A stretch of DNA of 64,000 nt from Gemmatimonadota bacterium (GTDB taxonomy: Bacteria > Gemmatimonadota > Gemmatimonadetes > Longimicrobiales > Gaopeijiaceae): NCBI GenBank assembly GCA_009838975.1, contig VXQO01000162.1, positions 31,081 to 95,080 of the forward strand, written 5' to 3'. Of this stretch, positions 1 to 11,358 are shown piece after piece (the first letter of the stretch is position 1; every line of letters begins with the position of its first letter). The notes beneath the pieces are model-generated. The model was not told the origin of the DNA, did not search any database, and saw only the letters and a list, made by a program, of their open reading frames with translations. The position numbers and the translations under genes were made by a program.

Positions 1-1
1 G

Positions 2-1378
2 ACTGGCAAGCACATTTCGCGGCGAGCAATGCTCAAGGGCGCCAGCGCCGCCATCGGCCTCCCCCTGCTGGACGCCATGATTCCGGCCGGGCGAGCGTGG
101 GCGGCGACGGAGGCCGGAAGGGCGGCCGGCCGCACGAGGGTGGTTTGTATCGAGCAGGTGCATGGTGCGGCCGGTTGCAACGACTGGGGCCGGGCGCAGA
201 ACCTGTGGTCGCCGGCGGAAACGGGCCGCGACTTCGACCTGACGCCCAGCAACCTCCGGCCGCTGGAACCGTTCAGGAAGTACCTGACGATCGTGAGCGA
301 CACCGACGCGCGGATGGCCGACGCGTACGCGCCCGCCGAGATCGGTGGAGACCATTTCCGGACCAGCGCGGTCTTCCTCACCCAGGCCCATCCGAAGCAG
401 ACCGAGGGTTCCGACGTTCGCGTGGGAACTTCCTTCGACCAGCTGTACGTACAGCGTTTCGGCCAGGACACGCCCATCCCGTCGCTGCAGCTGTCCATCG
501 AGAACGTCGACCAGGCCGGAGGGTGCGCGTACGGCTACGCGTGCGTTTATACGGACACGATCAGCTGGGCCTCGCCGAGCGACCCGCTTCCGATGATCCG
601 TGATCCGCGAGCGGTCTTCGAGCAGTTGTTCGGGGCCGGTGGAACACCCGAGCAGCGCGCCGAGCGCCTCACTACCGACCGCAGCATCCTCGACTGGGTC
701 ATGGGCGAGATGTCGATGGTGCGTCGCAAGCTCGACCCGATCGATGTCCAACGCCTCGATCAGTACGCAAACAACATTCGCGAACTCGAACAGCGGATCC
801 AGCGCATCGAGGCACAGAACTCCAGCGGCGAGGAGCGGGCGATCCCGGAGGCTCCGGTGGGTGTTCCGGATTCGTTCGAAGAGCACGTGAAGCTGATGTT
901 CGACCTTCAGGTCCTCGCCTTCCAATCCGACACGACGAGGGTCTTCTCCTTCAAGCTTGGGCGCGACGCGTCGCCCAGGGTCTACCCGGAGTCCGGAGTG
1001 GATTCGCCCTTCCATGCTTCATCACACCACGGAGGCCGTGAAGATCGGGTGATCCAGTTCGGCAAGATCAACGAGTATCACGTGTCGATGGTGCCCTACT
1101 TCCTGGAGAAGCTGCAGGCGGTGACCGAGGGAGATGCCACACTTCTCGACAAGACGCTGCTCATGTACGGCTCGGCGATGGCCGACAGCAACCTCCACAA
1201 TCACACGCGTTGCCCGCTCTTCCTGGCTGGCGGCGCGAACGGCATCCTGGAGGGCGAACAGCACATCCGGGCGCAACCCGGCACGCCGATGGCCAACGTG
1301 ATGCTGAGCCTGCTGCACAAACTTGGAGCCGACGACATCAAGAGTTTCGGGAACAGCACGGGCCGCTTCGCCATCTAG
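2..1378 (+). CDS. DUF1552 family secreted protein, 5'-truncated
   Basis: The reading frame is open to the window edge. The first visible residues (TGKHISRRAMLKG) are a Tat-type twin-arginine signal, followed by a hydrophobic stretch ending near AWA, so the true start lies just outside the window and the ATG at 29 is internal. The length and composition fit the DUF1552 family, and the C-terminal part (LLMYGSAMADSNLHNH, then a LFLAGG segment) is its typical end. Members are exported proteins of unknown function, commonly found beside DUF1592/cytochrome-type genes in Planctomycetota, Acidobacteriota and Gemmatimonadota. An ankyrin gene follows 11 bases downstream on the same strand, a recurrent neighbour. 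I infer an extracytoplasmic, possibly redox or polymer-degrading role, but no catalytic motif is evident. Confidence 0.85.
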   Translation, partial: TGKHISRRAMLKGASAAIGLPLLDAMIPAGRAWAATEAGRAAGRTRVVCIEQVHGAAGCNDWGRAQNLWSPAETGRDFDLTPSNLRPLEPFRKYLTIVSDTDARMADAYAPAEIGGDHFRTSAVFLTQAHPKQTEGSDVRVGTSFDQLYVQRFGQDTPIPSLQLSIENVDQAGGCAYGYACVYTDTISWASPSDPLPMIRDPRAVFEQLFGAGGTPEQRAERLTTDRSILDWVMGEMSMVRRKLDPIDVQRLDQYANNIRELEQRIQRIEAQNSSGEERAIPEAPVGVPDSFEEHVKLMFDLQVLAFQSDTTRVFSFKLGRDASPRVYPESGVDSPFHASSHHGGREDRVIQFGKINEYHVSMVPYFLEKLQAVTEGDATLLDKTLLMYGSAMADSNLHNHTRCPLFLAGGANGILEGEQHIRAQPGTPMANVMLSLLHKLGADDIKSFGNSTGRFAI

Positions 1379-1389
1379 GAGGTGCGACG

Positions 1390-3312
1390 ATGACCGGTGA
1401 AAGTATGAACACTGGCGGGTCTGACACGGTCGCGTCGAAACGCCCGCACGCGAAACGCACAGTCGGCGGGCTCCTGGCGCTGGCTTCACTGATTGCGACC
1501 ATCGGCGCGGTGGTGCCCACCGAGGCTCCGGTCGCCGACGCTGCCGAACGTGGTGATCTCGAGGCGGTGCGCGCGTTGCTGCGACAGGGTGCCGACGTCA
1601 ACACGGCTCAGAACGACGGCATGACGGCGCTTCACTGGGCCGCGAGCAACAACGACATCGCTATCGCGAAGGCGCTTCTCTATGCGGGAGCTACCTTCCG
1701 GGCGACGACGCGTATCGGGGGCTACACACCTCTGCACCTCGCGAGCAGGGGCGGCCACGCGGAAGTTGCGTGGCTCATTCTGGAGGACGGCGCCGATCCG
1801 GACAAACTCACCGGCACGGGCGTAACCGCAATGCACTTCGCTGCCGACGCCGATGCAGCCGAAGTGATCGAGGCACTGGCCGCGCATGGCGGTGACGTGG
1901 ACGCACGGGACAGCTTTGCGGAGCGCACCCCTCTGATGTTCGCCGCCGTGCGGGGGGCAGACGCGGCGGTACGTGCCCTTCTGAACGCGGGGGCCGATGT
2001 ATCTCTGGTGACCCGGGTGAAGGACTATGAGGTCATCGACCGGGACCTGCGCGCCGAGCAGCGCCAGCGCGCCCGCGTAAGGGCCGCGGCCGAGGAGCCC
2101 GAGGAGGAGGAAGAGGTCAGTGAGGCCTCAGCGTCGCCAATTCCGCCCCAGGGACAGCAAGCCCGCAACCCGGCCCAGGTCCCTCAGGCCCGACAACAGC
2201 CCGGCAATCCGGCACGGCCTGCGGCAGCCCCTGGCCAGGCCGAGCCGGACGAACCCTCCACACCTCCGGAAGAACCGCCGGTAAGAGCGTTGAGTTCGGC
2301 GCAGCAGATCGGCAGGCAGGGCGGTTTCGGCGCGCTGCACTACGCCGCTCGCGAGGGCCACCGCTCCACTGCGACGCTGCTTCTCGACGCCGGCGCTGAC
2401 GTCAACCATCCAACCGGCGGCGATCAGTCCTCTCCCATGCTGGTGGCGGTCATCAACGGCAACTACGACCTCGGGCGCGACCTGCTGGAGCGCGGCGCGG
2501 ATCCCAACCTCGTCAGCGACGACGGCGCGGCACCGCTTTTCGCCACGCTGAACATCGAGTGGTCGCTGCGCACCTGGTATCCCCAGCCACAGGCCTTCCG
2601 CCAGCAGGAGACCGACTACCTGGAGTTAATGCGGCTCCTGCTCGACGCGGGCGCGGACCCCAATCAGCAGACGACCACACATATCTGGTATGCAGCCTAC
2701 AACGCCGGCCGCATGGGTGTGGACTTCACGGGCGCCACCCCCTTCTGGCGGGCCGCATACGCCACGGACGTGGAAGCAATGCGCCTTCTGGTCGACTACG
2801 GAGCCGACCCCAACATCTGGACCACGAAGCTCCCCAGCCGGCGCCGCTTCTTCGATCCGAACTTCCCCGACACCCGACCCGAGGCGACCGAACTGGATCC
2901 GTCCGGGCTTCCGCCGGTTCCCGTCGGCGGCCCCGCGGTGCACCCGCTCCACGCGGCCTCCGGCGTCGGCTTCGGCACCTCGAGGGTGGCACAGCAGCAT
3001 CGGAGCGTCCCCGACGGATGGCTTCCGGCGGTGCGTTACCTGATCGACGAACTCGGCGTCGACCCCAACCTGCGCGACCACGACGGCTTCAACGCCATCC
3101 ACCACTCCGCGGCCCGGGGCGACAACGAGACCATTCTCTTCCTGGTCAGCCGCGGTACGGACATCCATGCCATCAGCCGGCGCGGGCAGACCACTGCAGA
3201 CCTCGCCAACAGTCCGGAGCAGCGCGCACAGCCGCACCCGGCCACGGTCGCACTGCTCGAGAAGCTCGGTTCCCACAACAACCACCAGTGTCGTTCCTGC
3301 GGAGGCAACTGA
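1390..3312 (+). CDS. Secreted ankyrin-repeat protein
   Basis: A 640-residue protein whose start at 1390 is set by a strong AGGAGGT ribosome site at 1378-1384. A hydrophobic signal-like segment (residues about 22-45) precedes the first ankyrin unit (AAERGDLEAVRALLRQGAD). About five ankyrin repeats fill residues 50-210. A charged and proline/glutamine-rich linker (about residues 225-300, with runs of glutamate) then separates them from a second array that starts GGFGALHYAAREGH and runs to the end. The last unit carries an FNAIHHSAARGD motif and the C-terminus ends HNNHQCRSCGGN. Ankyrin repeats bind proteins. With the signal and the DUF1552 neighbour, I infer a periplasmic scaffold for the upstream exported proteins. 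The stop overlaps the next start (ATGA), so the genes are probably co-translated. Confidence 0.85.
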   Translation: MTGESMNTGGSDTVASKRPHAKRTVGGLLALASLIATIGAVVPTEAPVADAAERGDLEAVRALLRQGADVNTAQNDGMTALHWAASNNDIAIAKALLYAGATFRATTRIGGYTPLHLASRGGHAEVAWLILEDGADPDKLTGTGVTAMHFAADADAAEVIEALAAHGGDVDARDSFAERTPLMFAAVRGADAAVRALLNAGADVSLVTRVKDYEVIDRDLRAEQRQRARVRAAAEEPEEEEEVSEASASPIPPQGQQARNPAQVPQARQQPGNPARPAAAPGQAEPDEPSTPPEEPPVRALSSAQQIGRQGGFGALHYAAREGHRSTATLLLDAGADVNHPTGGDQSSPMLVAVINGNYDLGRDLLERGADPNLVSDDGAAPLFATLNIEWSLRTWYPQPQAFRQQETDYLELMRLLLDAGADPNQQTTTHIWYAAYNAGRMGVDFTGATPFWRAAYATDVEAMRLLVDYGADPNIWTTKLPSRRRFFDPNFPDTRPEATELDPSGLPPVPVGGPAVHPLHAASGVGFGTSRVAQQHRSVPDGWLPAVRYLIDELGVDPNLRDHDGFNAIHHSAARGDNETILFLVSRGTDIHAISRRGQTTADLANSPEQRAQPHPATVALLEKLGSHNNHQCRSCGGN

Positions 3313-3872
3313 TGTCCGGAAGCTCTTCGGACGGGCCGACCCCGGCGCGGCGCGGCGCGGTCCTGCTGGCCGCTGCCGCCACCGCGTCGATCACACTTCC
3401 CTCACCCGCCGCCGCCCAGAACACCGAGTGGAACCGGTACACCCTCGAGGACCTGGTCGGTGTCTACGTGCGCGCCGAGACCAATCAGGGATGCGAAGGC
3501 GCGGGGCTCTCGGCCGAGTCCGTCCGCACCGACGCGGAGTCCGCGCTGGGGGAGGCGGAGGTGCCCCTTCTGACCGAGCGCGAGATGCTCGAGAGCCCGG
3601 GACTTCCCGAGTTGAGGGTCACGCTGGAGTGCGGCGGCGGAGTCGCCGGCGTGGTGGGCTACTCGGTTTCCGTCCGCATGCAACAGGCCACGCAGATGAT
3701 CCGGGACAACCAGATCACACTGTCAGAGGCCGTCACATGGTGGACGACCGGCGTCGGGGTGGCCCAGGCGGGGACGGTTTCCGATGCGCTGGACGCCGAA
3801 CTGCGTGCCAGGCTCACCGTCTTCGCGGAAGCCTTCGCGGCGGCGAATGCGGAGGAGGAGGGATCGGGGTAG
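3312..3872 (+). CDS. Small secreted protein of unknown function
   Basis: A 186-residue protein starting at an ATG that overlaps the ankyrin stop (ATGA at 3309-3315). The N-terminus has arginines and a hydrophobic core (VLLAAAATASITLPSPAAAQ), a convincing Sec signal with AxA cleavage near residue 35. The mature part is about 150 residues of mixed alpha/beta character with two cysteines (QGCEGAG and LECGGG) that could form a disulfide. I do not recognise a family. The overlap places it in the DUF1552-ankyrin operon, so it probably serves the same envelope process. The stop lies 3 bases from the stop of the convergent SulP gene. Confidence 0.7.
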   Translation: MSGSSSDGPTPARRGAVLLAAAATASITLPSPAAAQNTEWNRYTLEDLVGVYVRAETNQGCEGAGLSAESVRTDAESALGEAEVPLLTEREMLESPGLPELRVTLECGGGVAGVVGYSVSVRMQQATQMIRDNQITLSEAVTWWTTGVGVAQAGTVSDALDAELRARLTVFAEAFAAANAEEEGSG

Positions 3873-3875
3873 CGC

Positions 3876-5507
3876 CTACGACGCGAGCAGGTTGATCGCG
3901 ACGTTTCGTGCCTGGTCCAGTGTATCCACGACGTGGTGGTCCGGAACGCTCCGCAGGATGTCCAGGGAGCGCAGGGTCTCGGCCACGGAGCCCGTCAGCC
4001 CCATGACAATGACTTCGGTGCGGCTCGTTTGGGCAACCTCGAAGAGCTGCGCAATCAACATCGCCGCGCTGTCATCCAGAAACGTGGCGCCAGAGAAGTC
4101 GAAGATTACGATTTCGTGTTCACTGATGTCACCACCGATCACCCCGACGAGCTTGTGGGCGGACGCCACCGTGAAGCTGCCCTTCAATGCCACCAGTCCC
4201 GTCCGGGCCGCATATTCGTCCTCGAACGCCAGCATTTCGGGGTTTTCCGCGAAGAAGGCCCGGTCCAGTAGCGGCACCGAGATCACGCTGTCCAGTTCCA
4301 GCACCTCCATCTCCTGGGCATGAGCCATTGCGGCGACGATCAGTCCGATCGCCACCGCCGTGACGAGATCGACAAAGACGGTGAGGCCCAGCGTGACCAG
4401 CATGACAACGAGATGGGCACGGCGTATTCGATGAATCCGGGTCAGCAGCCGCCAGTCGATGATGTCCCAGCCGACCTTCATCAGGATCCCGGCCAGAACA
4501 GCGTGAGGGATAGGCTCGACGTACGGGCCCAGCCCGAGGAGCAATCCCAGCACGATCACCGCGCGTAGCACGCCGGACACCCGGGTTGTCCCGCCCGCAC
4601 GGATGTTGGTCACCGTGCCCATGGTAGCGCCGGCCCCGGGCAAGCCGCCGAAGACTCCGGAAACCACATTGCCGATTCCCTGCCCCACCAGTTCCCTGTT
4701 GGGATCGTGCCGCTGGCCGGTCAGGGAGTCGGCCACGAGAGAGGTGAGCAGGCTGTCCACCGAACCGAGCAGAGCCAGTACGAGTGCCGGCTGAGCGGCA
4801 CCGAGGAGAAAACCCGCCGAGGGCAGCGTGACCTGCATGTCGGGCAGACCCCTGGGTATCTCTCCGATAGCGGGGACCCCGGTCAGCCAGAGGACGCCCA
4901 TGAGCGTCCCCGTCACCAGGGCCACGAGAGCCGGCGGAGCATATCTGGAAAAGCGACGGGGCCAGAGGACCGCGATCAGGAGGGTCACCGTCGCGATGGC
5001 CAGCGCCTGGTAGTTGACCGAATGGACCGCCACGGCAAGGGCATCGATCGCACCCCGGGCTCCGCCGGAAGGTGCGGGCGCGCCGATGAACGGCAGTGAC
5101 TGGATCAGCATGATGATGACGCCGATCCCGGACATGAACCCCGACACTACCACGTGCGGTGTGTAGACCACGAAGCGCCCGATCCTCAGCAGGCCGAGGG
5201 CCACCTGCAGCAGGCCTGCGAGTACGACGATCGCGAACGCCTCGCCGAGGGTGGAGGCATGTGTGGTCACGATCACCGCCATGGCAACGGTCATCGGCGC
5301 GGTCGGCCCCGAGATCTGGGATCGGGTGCCGCCGAACACCGAAGCGAAGAACCCCACCGCAATGACGCTGTAGAGTCCCGTGGCCGGGCCGAGGCCCGAG
5401 GCAATTCCGAAGGCAAGCGCCACCGGGAGCGCAACTACGGCCGAGGTAAGGCCGCCGAATATGTCACCGCGGAGGGCACCCGCGTCGTAGCCGCGCCCGG
5501 GAATCAT
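3876..5507 (-). CDS. SulP-family anion transporter with STAS domain
   Basis: A 543-residue inner-membrane protein. The start at 5507 (MIPGRGYDAG) is preceded by a GGAG site and gives the usual SulP N-terminus; the frame is open further upstream but that part is arginine-rich and unlike the family. The membrane domain (about residues 10-400) contains the family signatures FGIASGLGPATGLYS and QISGPTAPMTVAMA. The last ~110 residues form a STAS domain (VIFDFSGATFLDDSAAMLI). SulP proteins carry sulfate, bicarbonate or dicarboxylates; the substrate cannot be read from sequence. A serine hydrolase gene and recQ lie upstream on the same strand with short or overlapping junctions, so they may share a transcript. 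Confidence 0.92.
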   Translation of the reverse strand: MIPGRGYDAGALRGDIFGGLTSAVVALPVALAFGIASGLGPATGLYSVIAVGFFASVFGGTRSQISGPTAPMTVAMAVIVTTHASTLGEAFAIVVLAGLLQVALGLLRIGRFVVYTPHVVVSGFMSGIGVIIMLIQSLPFIGAPAPSGGARGAIDALAVAVHSVNYQALAIATVTLLIAVLWPRRFSRYAPPALVALVTGTLMGVLWLTGVPAIGEIPRGLPDMQVTLPSAGFLLGAAQPALVLALLGSVDSLLTSLVADSLTGQRHDPNRELVGQGIGNVVSGVFGGLPGAGATMGTVTNIRAGGTTRVSGVLRAVIVLGLLLGLGPYVEPIPHAVLAGILMKVGWDIIDWRLLTRIHRIRRAHLVVMLVTLGLTVFVDLVTAVAIGLIVAAMAHAQEMEVLELDSVISVPLLDRAFFAENPEMLAFEDEYAARTGLVALKGSFTVASAHKLVGVIGGDISEHEIVIFDFSGATFLDDSAAMLIAQLFEVAQTSRTEVIVMGLTGSVAETLRSLDILRSVPDHHVVDTLDQARNVAINLLAS

Positions 5508-5532
5508 GCCACCGGCTCTCCGAGGCACGACG

Positions 5533-6836
5533 TCACGACGGCCCAACCGCCGGCAGGATTCGCTCCTGGAGCGCCGTCCAGCTCGACATCTCCGCACGCT
5601 GGTGCAGCGTCCACCCGTTGAAGACCGAGATCAGGTCGTGTTCGGGGACGACGTGCAGGAACTGGCCGCCGTAGCCGTTGCCGGCAAACACCCGCGTCTC
5701 GCCGCCCTCTTGCACCGGCACCCACCACTGGTACCCGTATCCGCTGTCGGGACGGTCGTTGTCCGGGGCCACGTCCGGGACGACGGGCGATGTCGACACC
5801 CGCACCCACTCGCGCGACACGATCTGCCGGCCGTCCCACTCGCCGCCGTGCAGCATCAGATAGCCGATCCGCGCCAGGTCGTGGGTGGACAGGTAGAGAC
5901 CGCCCTCCGAGTCGGCCTCGCCCCCCGGGGTGATCTTCCAATAGTACTCGTCGATCCCGATCGGACCGAACAGCCGCTCCTCGGCCCAGGCGTCCAGCCG
6001 CTGCCCCGTGGCCTCGCGAACCACCTTGCCGAGCAGCACACTCACGCCGTCGTTGTAGTCGAAGCGCTCGCCGGGATCGGTCCCGATCGGCTGTTCCACC
6101 ACATACTCGATCCAGGCGTCGCTCCCCTCCAGGATCGCGGTCGGGTGGGTTTCGTCGGTGTAGGGCTGCCCCGGACGCGCCCAGTCCATCCCGCTCCGCA
6201 TGGTGAGGAAGTCCTCGATCGTGGTCGCCGCGCGCCGGGGATCCGCGAGATCGACGCCGTAGTCGGCAAACCAGGGCCACGCCGCGTCATCCACCCCGGA
6301 GATATGGCCCGCATCGACAGCGACCCCAAAGGCCACGGACATCACGCTCTTGGTCACGGACTGCAGCGAGTGCAGATCGGTGTCCCGGTAGTACGGGTGC
6401 CAGTCGGGGTGGTCGTAGTTGTATTGGTGCAGGACCGTGTCCGGTTGTTGGGTGAGGAGCTCGGCGTATCTCTCGCCGTGATCCCATCGGTGATCGGCAA
6501 TGACGTATCCGTTGCGGATGAGGAGGAATTGGTCGATGAGGCCGTAGCGGCCCGCATCGATGTCGCGTACCAGCGCCTCGATCGCGGCGGCGTCCACGCC
6601 CTCGGCCTCGGGCGTGGAGACGGGCCATTCTGCTCCCGGCCACACTGCGCCGGCATCGCCCTGCGGCGCCGACGATCCGCCCGGGCCCGAGCACGCCCCG
6701 GCGAGGAGCAGCACCCACGCAACGGCGTTTCCGCGCCACTTCGGCCCCGGTCTCGCGGTCAAATCGCCTGCGATCCCGCCACGGCGGGCTTCAAGCGGCG
6801 TGTCGGTGCCGGCGGTTCCGGGAGAAGTCGTTTCGT

Positions 6837-6840
<4 letters not shown>
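5533..6840 (-). CDS. Beta-lactamase-like serine hydrolase, lipoprotein
   Basis: A 435-residue protein of the class C beta-lactamase/esterase superfamily. The SxxK motif is visible at Ser161-Val-Thr-Lys164, the Tyr motif at Tyr262-Asn-Asp, and the third box region reads GNGYGGQ near the C-terminus. A hydrophobic stretch ending in LLLAGAC is a lipobox, so the protein is probably lipid-anchored in the envelope. The n-region before it is unusually long (about 40 residues), but the ATG at 6840 overlaps the recQ stop (ATGA), which supports this start. Such enzymes cleave esters, D-amino acid peptides or beta-lactams; this one cannot be assigned further. SulP follows 25 bases downstream. Confidence 0.88.
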
Positions 6841-8708
<1,868 letters not shown>

Positions 8709-8853
8709 GCGCGGGGGCTGAAGCTGGCGAAATGGCGATGATGGAGGATGAACACCCGGCTGGCCCGCGACAATGTAGCGGCCGCGATCAAGGTCCCGTC
8801 AGCGGATCCGACGCGCTCACTCGCGCGGCGCCGGGCGCTCCAGGTCGCGCGCC

Positions 8854-11142
8854 CTACCCTCCAAACACGTTCAGCTGCCGGGTAAACTTAAGATAAACCG
8901 AGCGCCCCAGCGGCCCCGTCAGCGTCTCGATCCCCTGCACCTCGTTGTAGACGATGAAGAGGCCCGTGCCGGCGGTGTTGAGCCAGCCGAAGCGGATGTT
9001 GGCGGACCAGGTGTCGATCTGGTCGGAGTACTGGATGAGGGACTGGAGGTAGATACGGGGCGTGAAGAAGTAGCCCAGGTTGACCCCGGCCAGGGTGGCG
9101 GTGAAGTCGCCCTGGGGCAGCATCACGTCGTTGTACGAGACACGGAGGCCGGCACTGGTACGGGCGCCGCGGCGGAGCGTCAGGTCGGCGGTCGTGGTGC
9201 GCTTGCTGCCCGAGAGGAATGCGCCCCAGTTGAAGCGGGTGTTCAGGGCCACCGGGCGGGACTGGTCGGTGAAGAAGACGATCTGGGACTCCCAGCCGGC
9301 GTAGGTCCCGTTGGGCACCACGACGTCGGTTCCCGGGATGGCGAAGGACTCATACAACCCTTCGGTCACGTAGTTCGCCCCCGTGTGAAGCTCCATTCCC
9401 GAGTGCCACTGCCAGTGGCTGTCGATGTGCCAGCGGGCCGACTCGTTGAAGCCGTTGTCCACGCCGGTGCGCATGGTTCGGTAGGTGAAGTAGGAGATGT
9501 GGGGGCGGATCTCGCGGAAGACGCTGGCCGGCCGATGCGTCCACATGCCGAAGACCTGGTAGTAGCGATGTCCGTTGCGGGGCAGGAAGCCGACCTCGGG
9601 TTTGAAGTCCTCGCCGATCTCGCGCACGGTGGCGTTGGCGGTAAAACGGCGGCTGCTCCAGGAGGCCGTGACGTTCCATGCGGCGTCGGCCCCCTCCAGG
9701 TCCGGGGTGTCGGTTCTTGCCACGAAGGAGGTCAGGGTCAGCTGATCGCCGAGGCCGAGGCTGCCGTCGACGGCCCAGGTCCGGTTGTAGTCGCCGGCGA
9801 GGTTGCCGGCACGGTTGACGAAGAGGCCGCCCACACGGGAACGGTTGGGGAGTTCCTTCGCGACGCGCGCGACCGAGTAGACGTTTTCGGGATCCCCCAC
9901 TTCATTGGCGCCGGTCTCGATGTGCAGCAGGCCCAGATTCAGCCCCGCCACGCGCCCGGATAGCCTGCCGCCCCCCGTAATGGGCACCGGCTGGCCGCCG
10001 GAGATGCCGATGCGGCGGCTGAAGAAGAGGTCGGCGCCCCCCGCCCCGACGGTGAAGAAGCCCGCGTTCTCGAGGAAGAACGGGCGCTTCTCGGGAAAGA
10101 GCAGCGAGAAGCGCGTCAGGTTCACCTGCTGGTCGTCGACTTCGACCTGTGCGAAGTCGGTGTTCACGGTCATGTCGAGGGTGAGTCCCTGGGTGACCTG
10201 CACCTTGGCCTCGCCTCCGAACTCGGCCTGCCGTCCGAATCCGGTCTGCGACGCGTCGGCGTAGTCACGGGTCGATGCTCCCAGCACGTACGGCGTGACG
10301 GTCGCGGAACGGCGGAACGGCGGTTCGACACCCGTGAGCTGGCCTGCGAAGTCGAGCCGGTAGAGCCCGAACTCGCGGGGCACGGCCGCCCAGAAGTCCT
10401 CTTCGTTGAGCCGGCGGATCCTGCGTGAGACGTTGAAGCCCCAGGTGTCGGTCTCCGACCCGTAGCGGAGCGTGCGGAAGGGGATGCGGAACTCGGCGTA
10501 CCAGCCTTCGGCATCGCGGGACGTGGCGACCGTCCAGCTGCCGTCCCAGTTCTTGTTGAAGCCGCCGCCGGCGCCACGTTGGAAGCGGCGCTGGTTGTTC
10601 ATGCCGCCGCCAAGGAAGAAGCCGCCGCCGCTTCCCTGTGAGGCGACCTGCCCGTCGTACTCGATCCCGGCGGGGGTGGTGCCGAAGACGAAGCCGTTCT
10701 GCTGGTCGTTGTAGGTGTCGAAGACCATGATCACCGCGTCCGCATCGGTGACCTCGTAGTCGCGGATCGACTCGCCCGGGACAATGGCGTCCGCCCGGGA
10801 ATCGTAGGCCCAGACTGCGACGTAGACGGCGTCCTGGTCGAAGAGGATGCGGACTTCGGTGGGTTCGGAGGCGGGTTGGCCGTCCAGGGGCTCTCGCTGT
10901 GTGAAGTCGGCGAGGGGCGTGGCGGCGACCCATGCCGCATCGTCGGGGACGCCGTCGATGACCGGTGGGGCATCGGTGCGCGCGGCCGTCGCGATCCCGG
11001 GCGCGGGCGCGGGCGGGGAGGCGCCGTTCCCGTCGACCGGATTCTGCTGCGCATGCGCGCCGGTCGGGAGAGGTGCGCCGGCCACCAGGAGGGCGGCGGT
11101 CAGCAGAATCGGGGCCCTGAGAGGAATGGAACGATGTGTCAT
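8854..11142 (-). CDS. CBM9-like / DUF5916 outer-membrane beta-barrel protein
   Basis: A 762-residue protein from the ATG at 11142. It opens with a signal peptide (hydrophobic core ILLTAALLVAGAPL, cut after AHAQ). A carbohydrate-binding family 9-like domain follows (PPVIDGVPDDAAWVAAT at about residues 55-75, reaching to about 200). The rest is a DUF5916 barrel rich in alternating aromatic strands, including LFPEKRPFFLENAGFF and ending LKFTRQLNVFGG, an outer-membrane-type C-terminus. The family is abundant in Gemmatimonadota and Bacteroidota and has no settled function. The frame remains open upstream to about 11802, but that segment is not family-like. It diverges from a TonB receptor gene. 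Confidence 0.88.
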   Translation of the reverse strand: MTHRSIPLRAPILLTAALLVAGAPLPTGAHAQQNPVDGNGASPPAPAPGIATAARTDAPPVIDGVPDDAAWVAATPLADFTQREPLDGQPASEPTEVRILFDQDAVYVAVWAYDSRADAIVPGESIRDYEVTDADAVIMVFDTYNDQQNGFVFGTTPAGIEYDGQVASQGSGGGFFLGGGMNNQRRFQRGAGGGFNKNWDGSWTVATSRDAEGWYAEFRIPFRTLRYGSETDTWGFNVSRRIRRLNEEDFWAAVPREFGLYRLDFAGQLTGVEPPFRRSATVTPYVLGASTRDYADASQTGFGRQAEFGGEAKVQVTQGLTLDMTVNTDFAQVEVDDQQVNLTRFSLLFPEKRPFFLENAGFFTVGAGGADLFFSRRIGISGGQPVPITGGGRLSGRVAGLNLGLLHIETGANEVGDPENVYSVARVAKELPNRSRVGGLFVNRAGNLAGDYNRTWAVDGSLGLGDQLTLTSFVARTDTPDLEGADAAWNVTASWSSRRFTANATVREIGEDFKPEVGFLPRNGHRYYQVFGMWTHRPASVFREIRPHISYFTYRTMRTGVDNGFNESARWHIDSHWQWHSGMELHTGANYVTEGLYESFAIPGTDVVVPNGTYAGWESQIVFFTDQSRPVALNTRFNWGAFLSGSKRTTTADLTLRRGARTSAGLRVSYNDVMLPQGDFTATLAGVNLGYFFTPRIYLQSLIQYSDQIDTWSANIRFGWLNTAGTGLFIVYNEVQGIETLTGPLGRSVYLKFTRQLNVFGG

Positions 11143-11358
11143 TGCGATCTGTGATTGCGACGCTTTGTATCGGCGGTCGTTGCTCGGAGTGAAACGGTCC
11201 AACCCGGAAGTTAACGACAGGTGATCGGCCGGTTGCGTTGAGGCGTCCTGGCTTACGGCGCCCTGCATGCTCCCGGTGCACCGGCGGGAGGCGGGCCCTA
11301 TGTTCAATGCCGTTGGCCATTTGAAACTGCAGAGCCCGTGGCAGGAGAGGAGATCGTC
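11143..11358. promoter_or_regulatory. Divergent intergenic region
   Basis: These 216 bases separate the start of the DUF5916 barrel gene (minus) from the start of the TonB receptor gene (plus), so both promoters should lie here. I could not find a convincing -35/-10 pair on either strand. The only clear signal is the purine-rich AGGAGAGGAGA at 11344-11354, the ribosome site of the TonB receptor. Confidence 0.5.
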
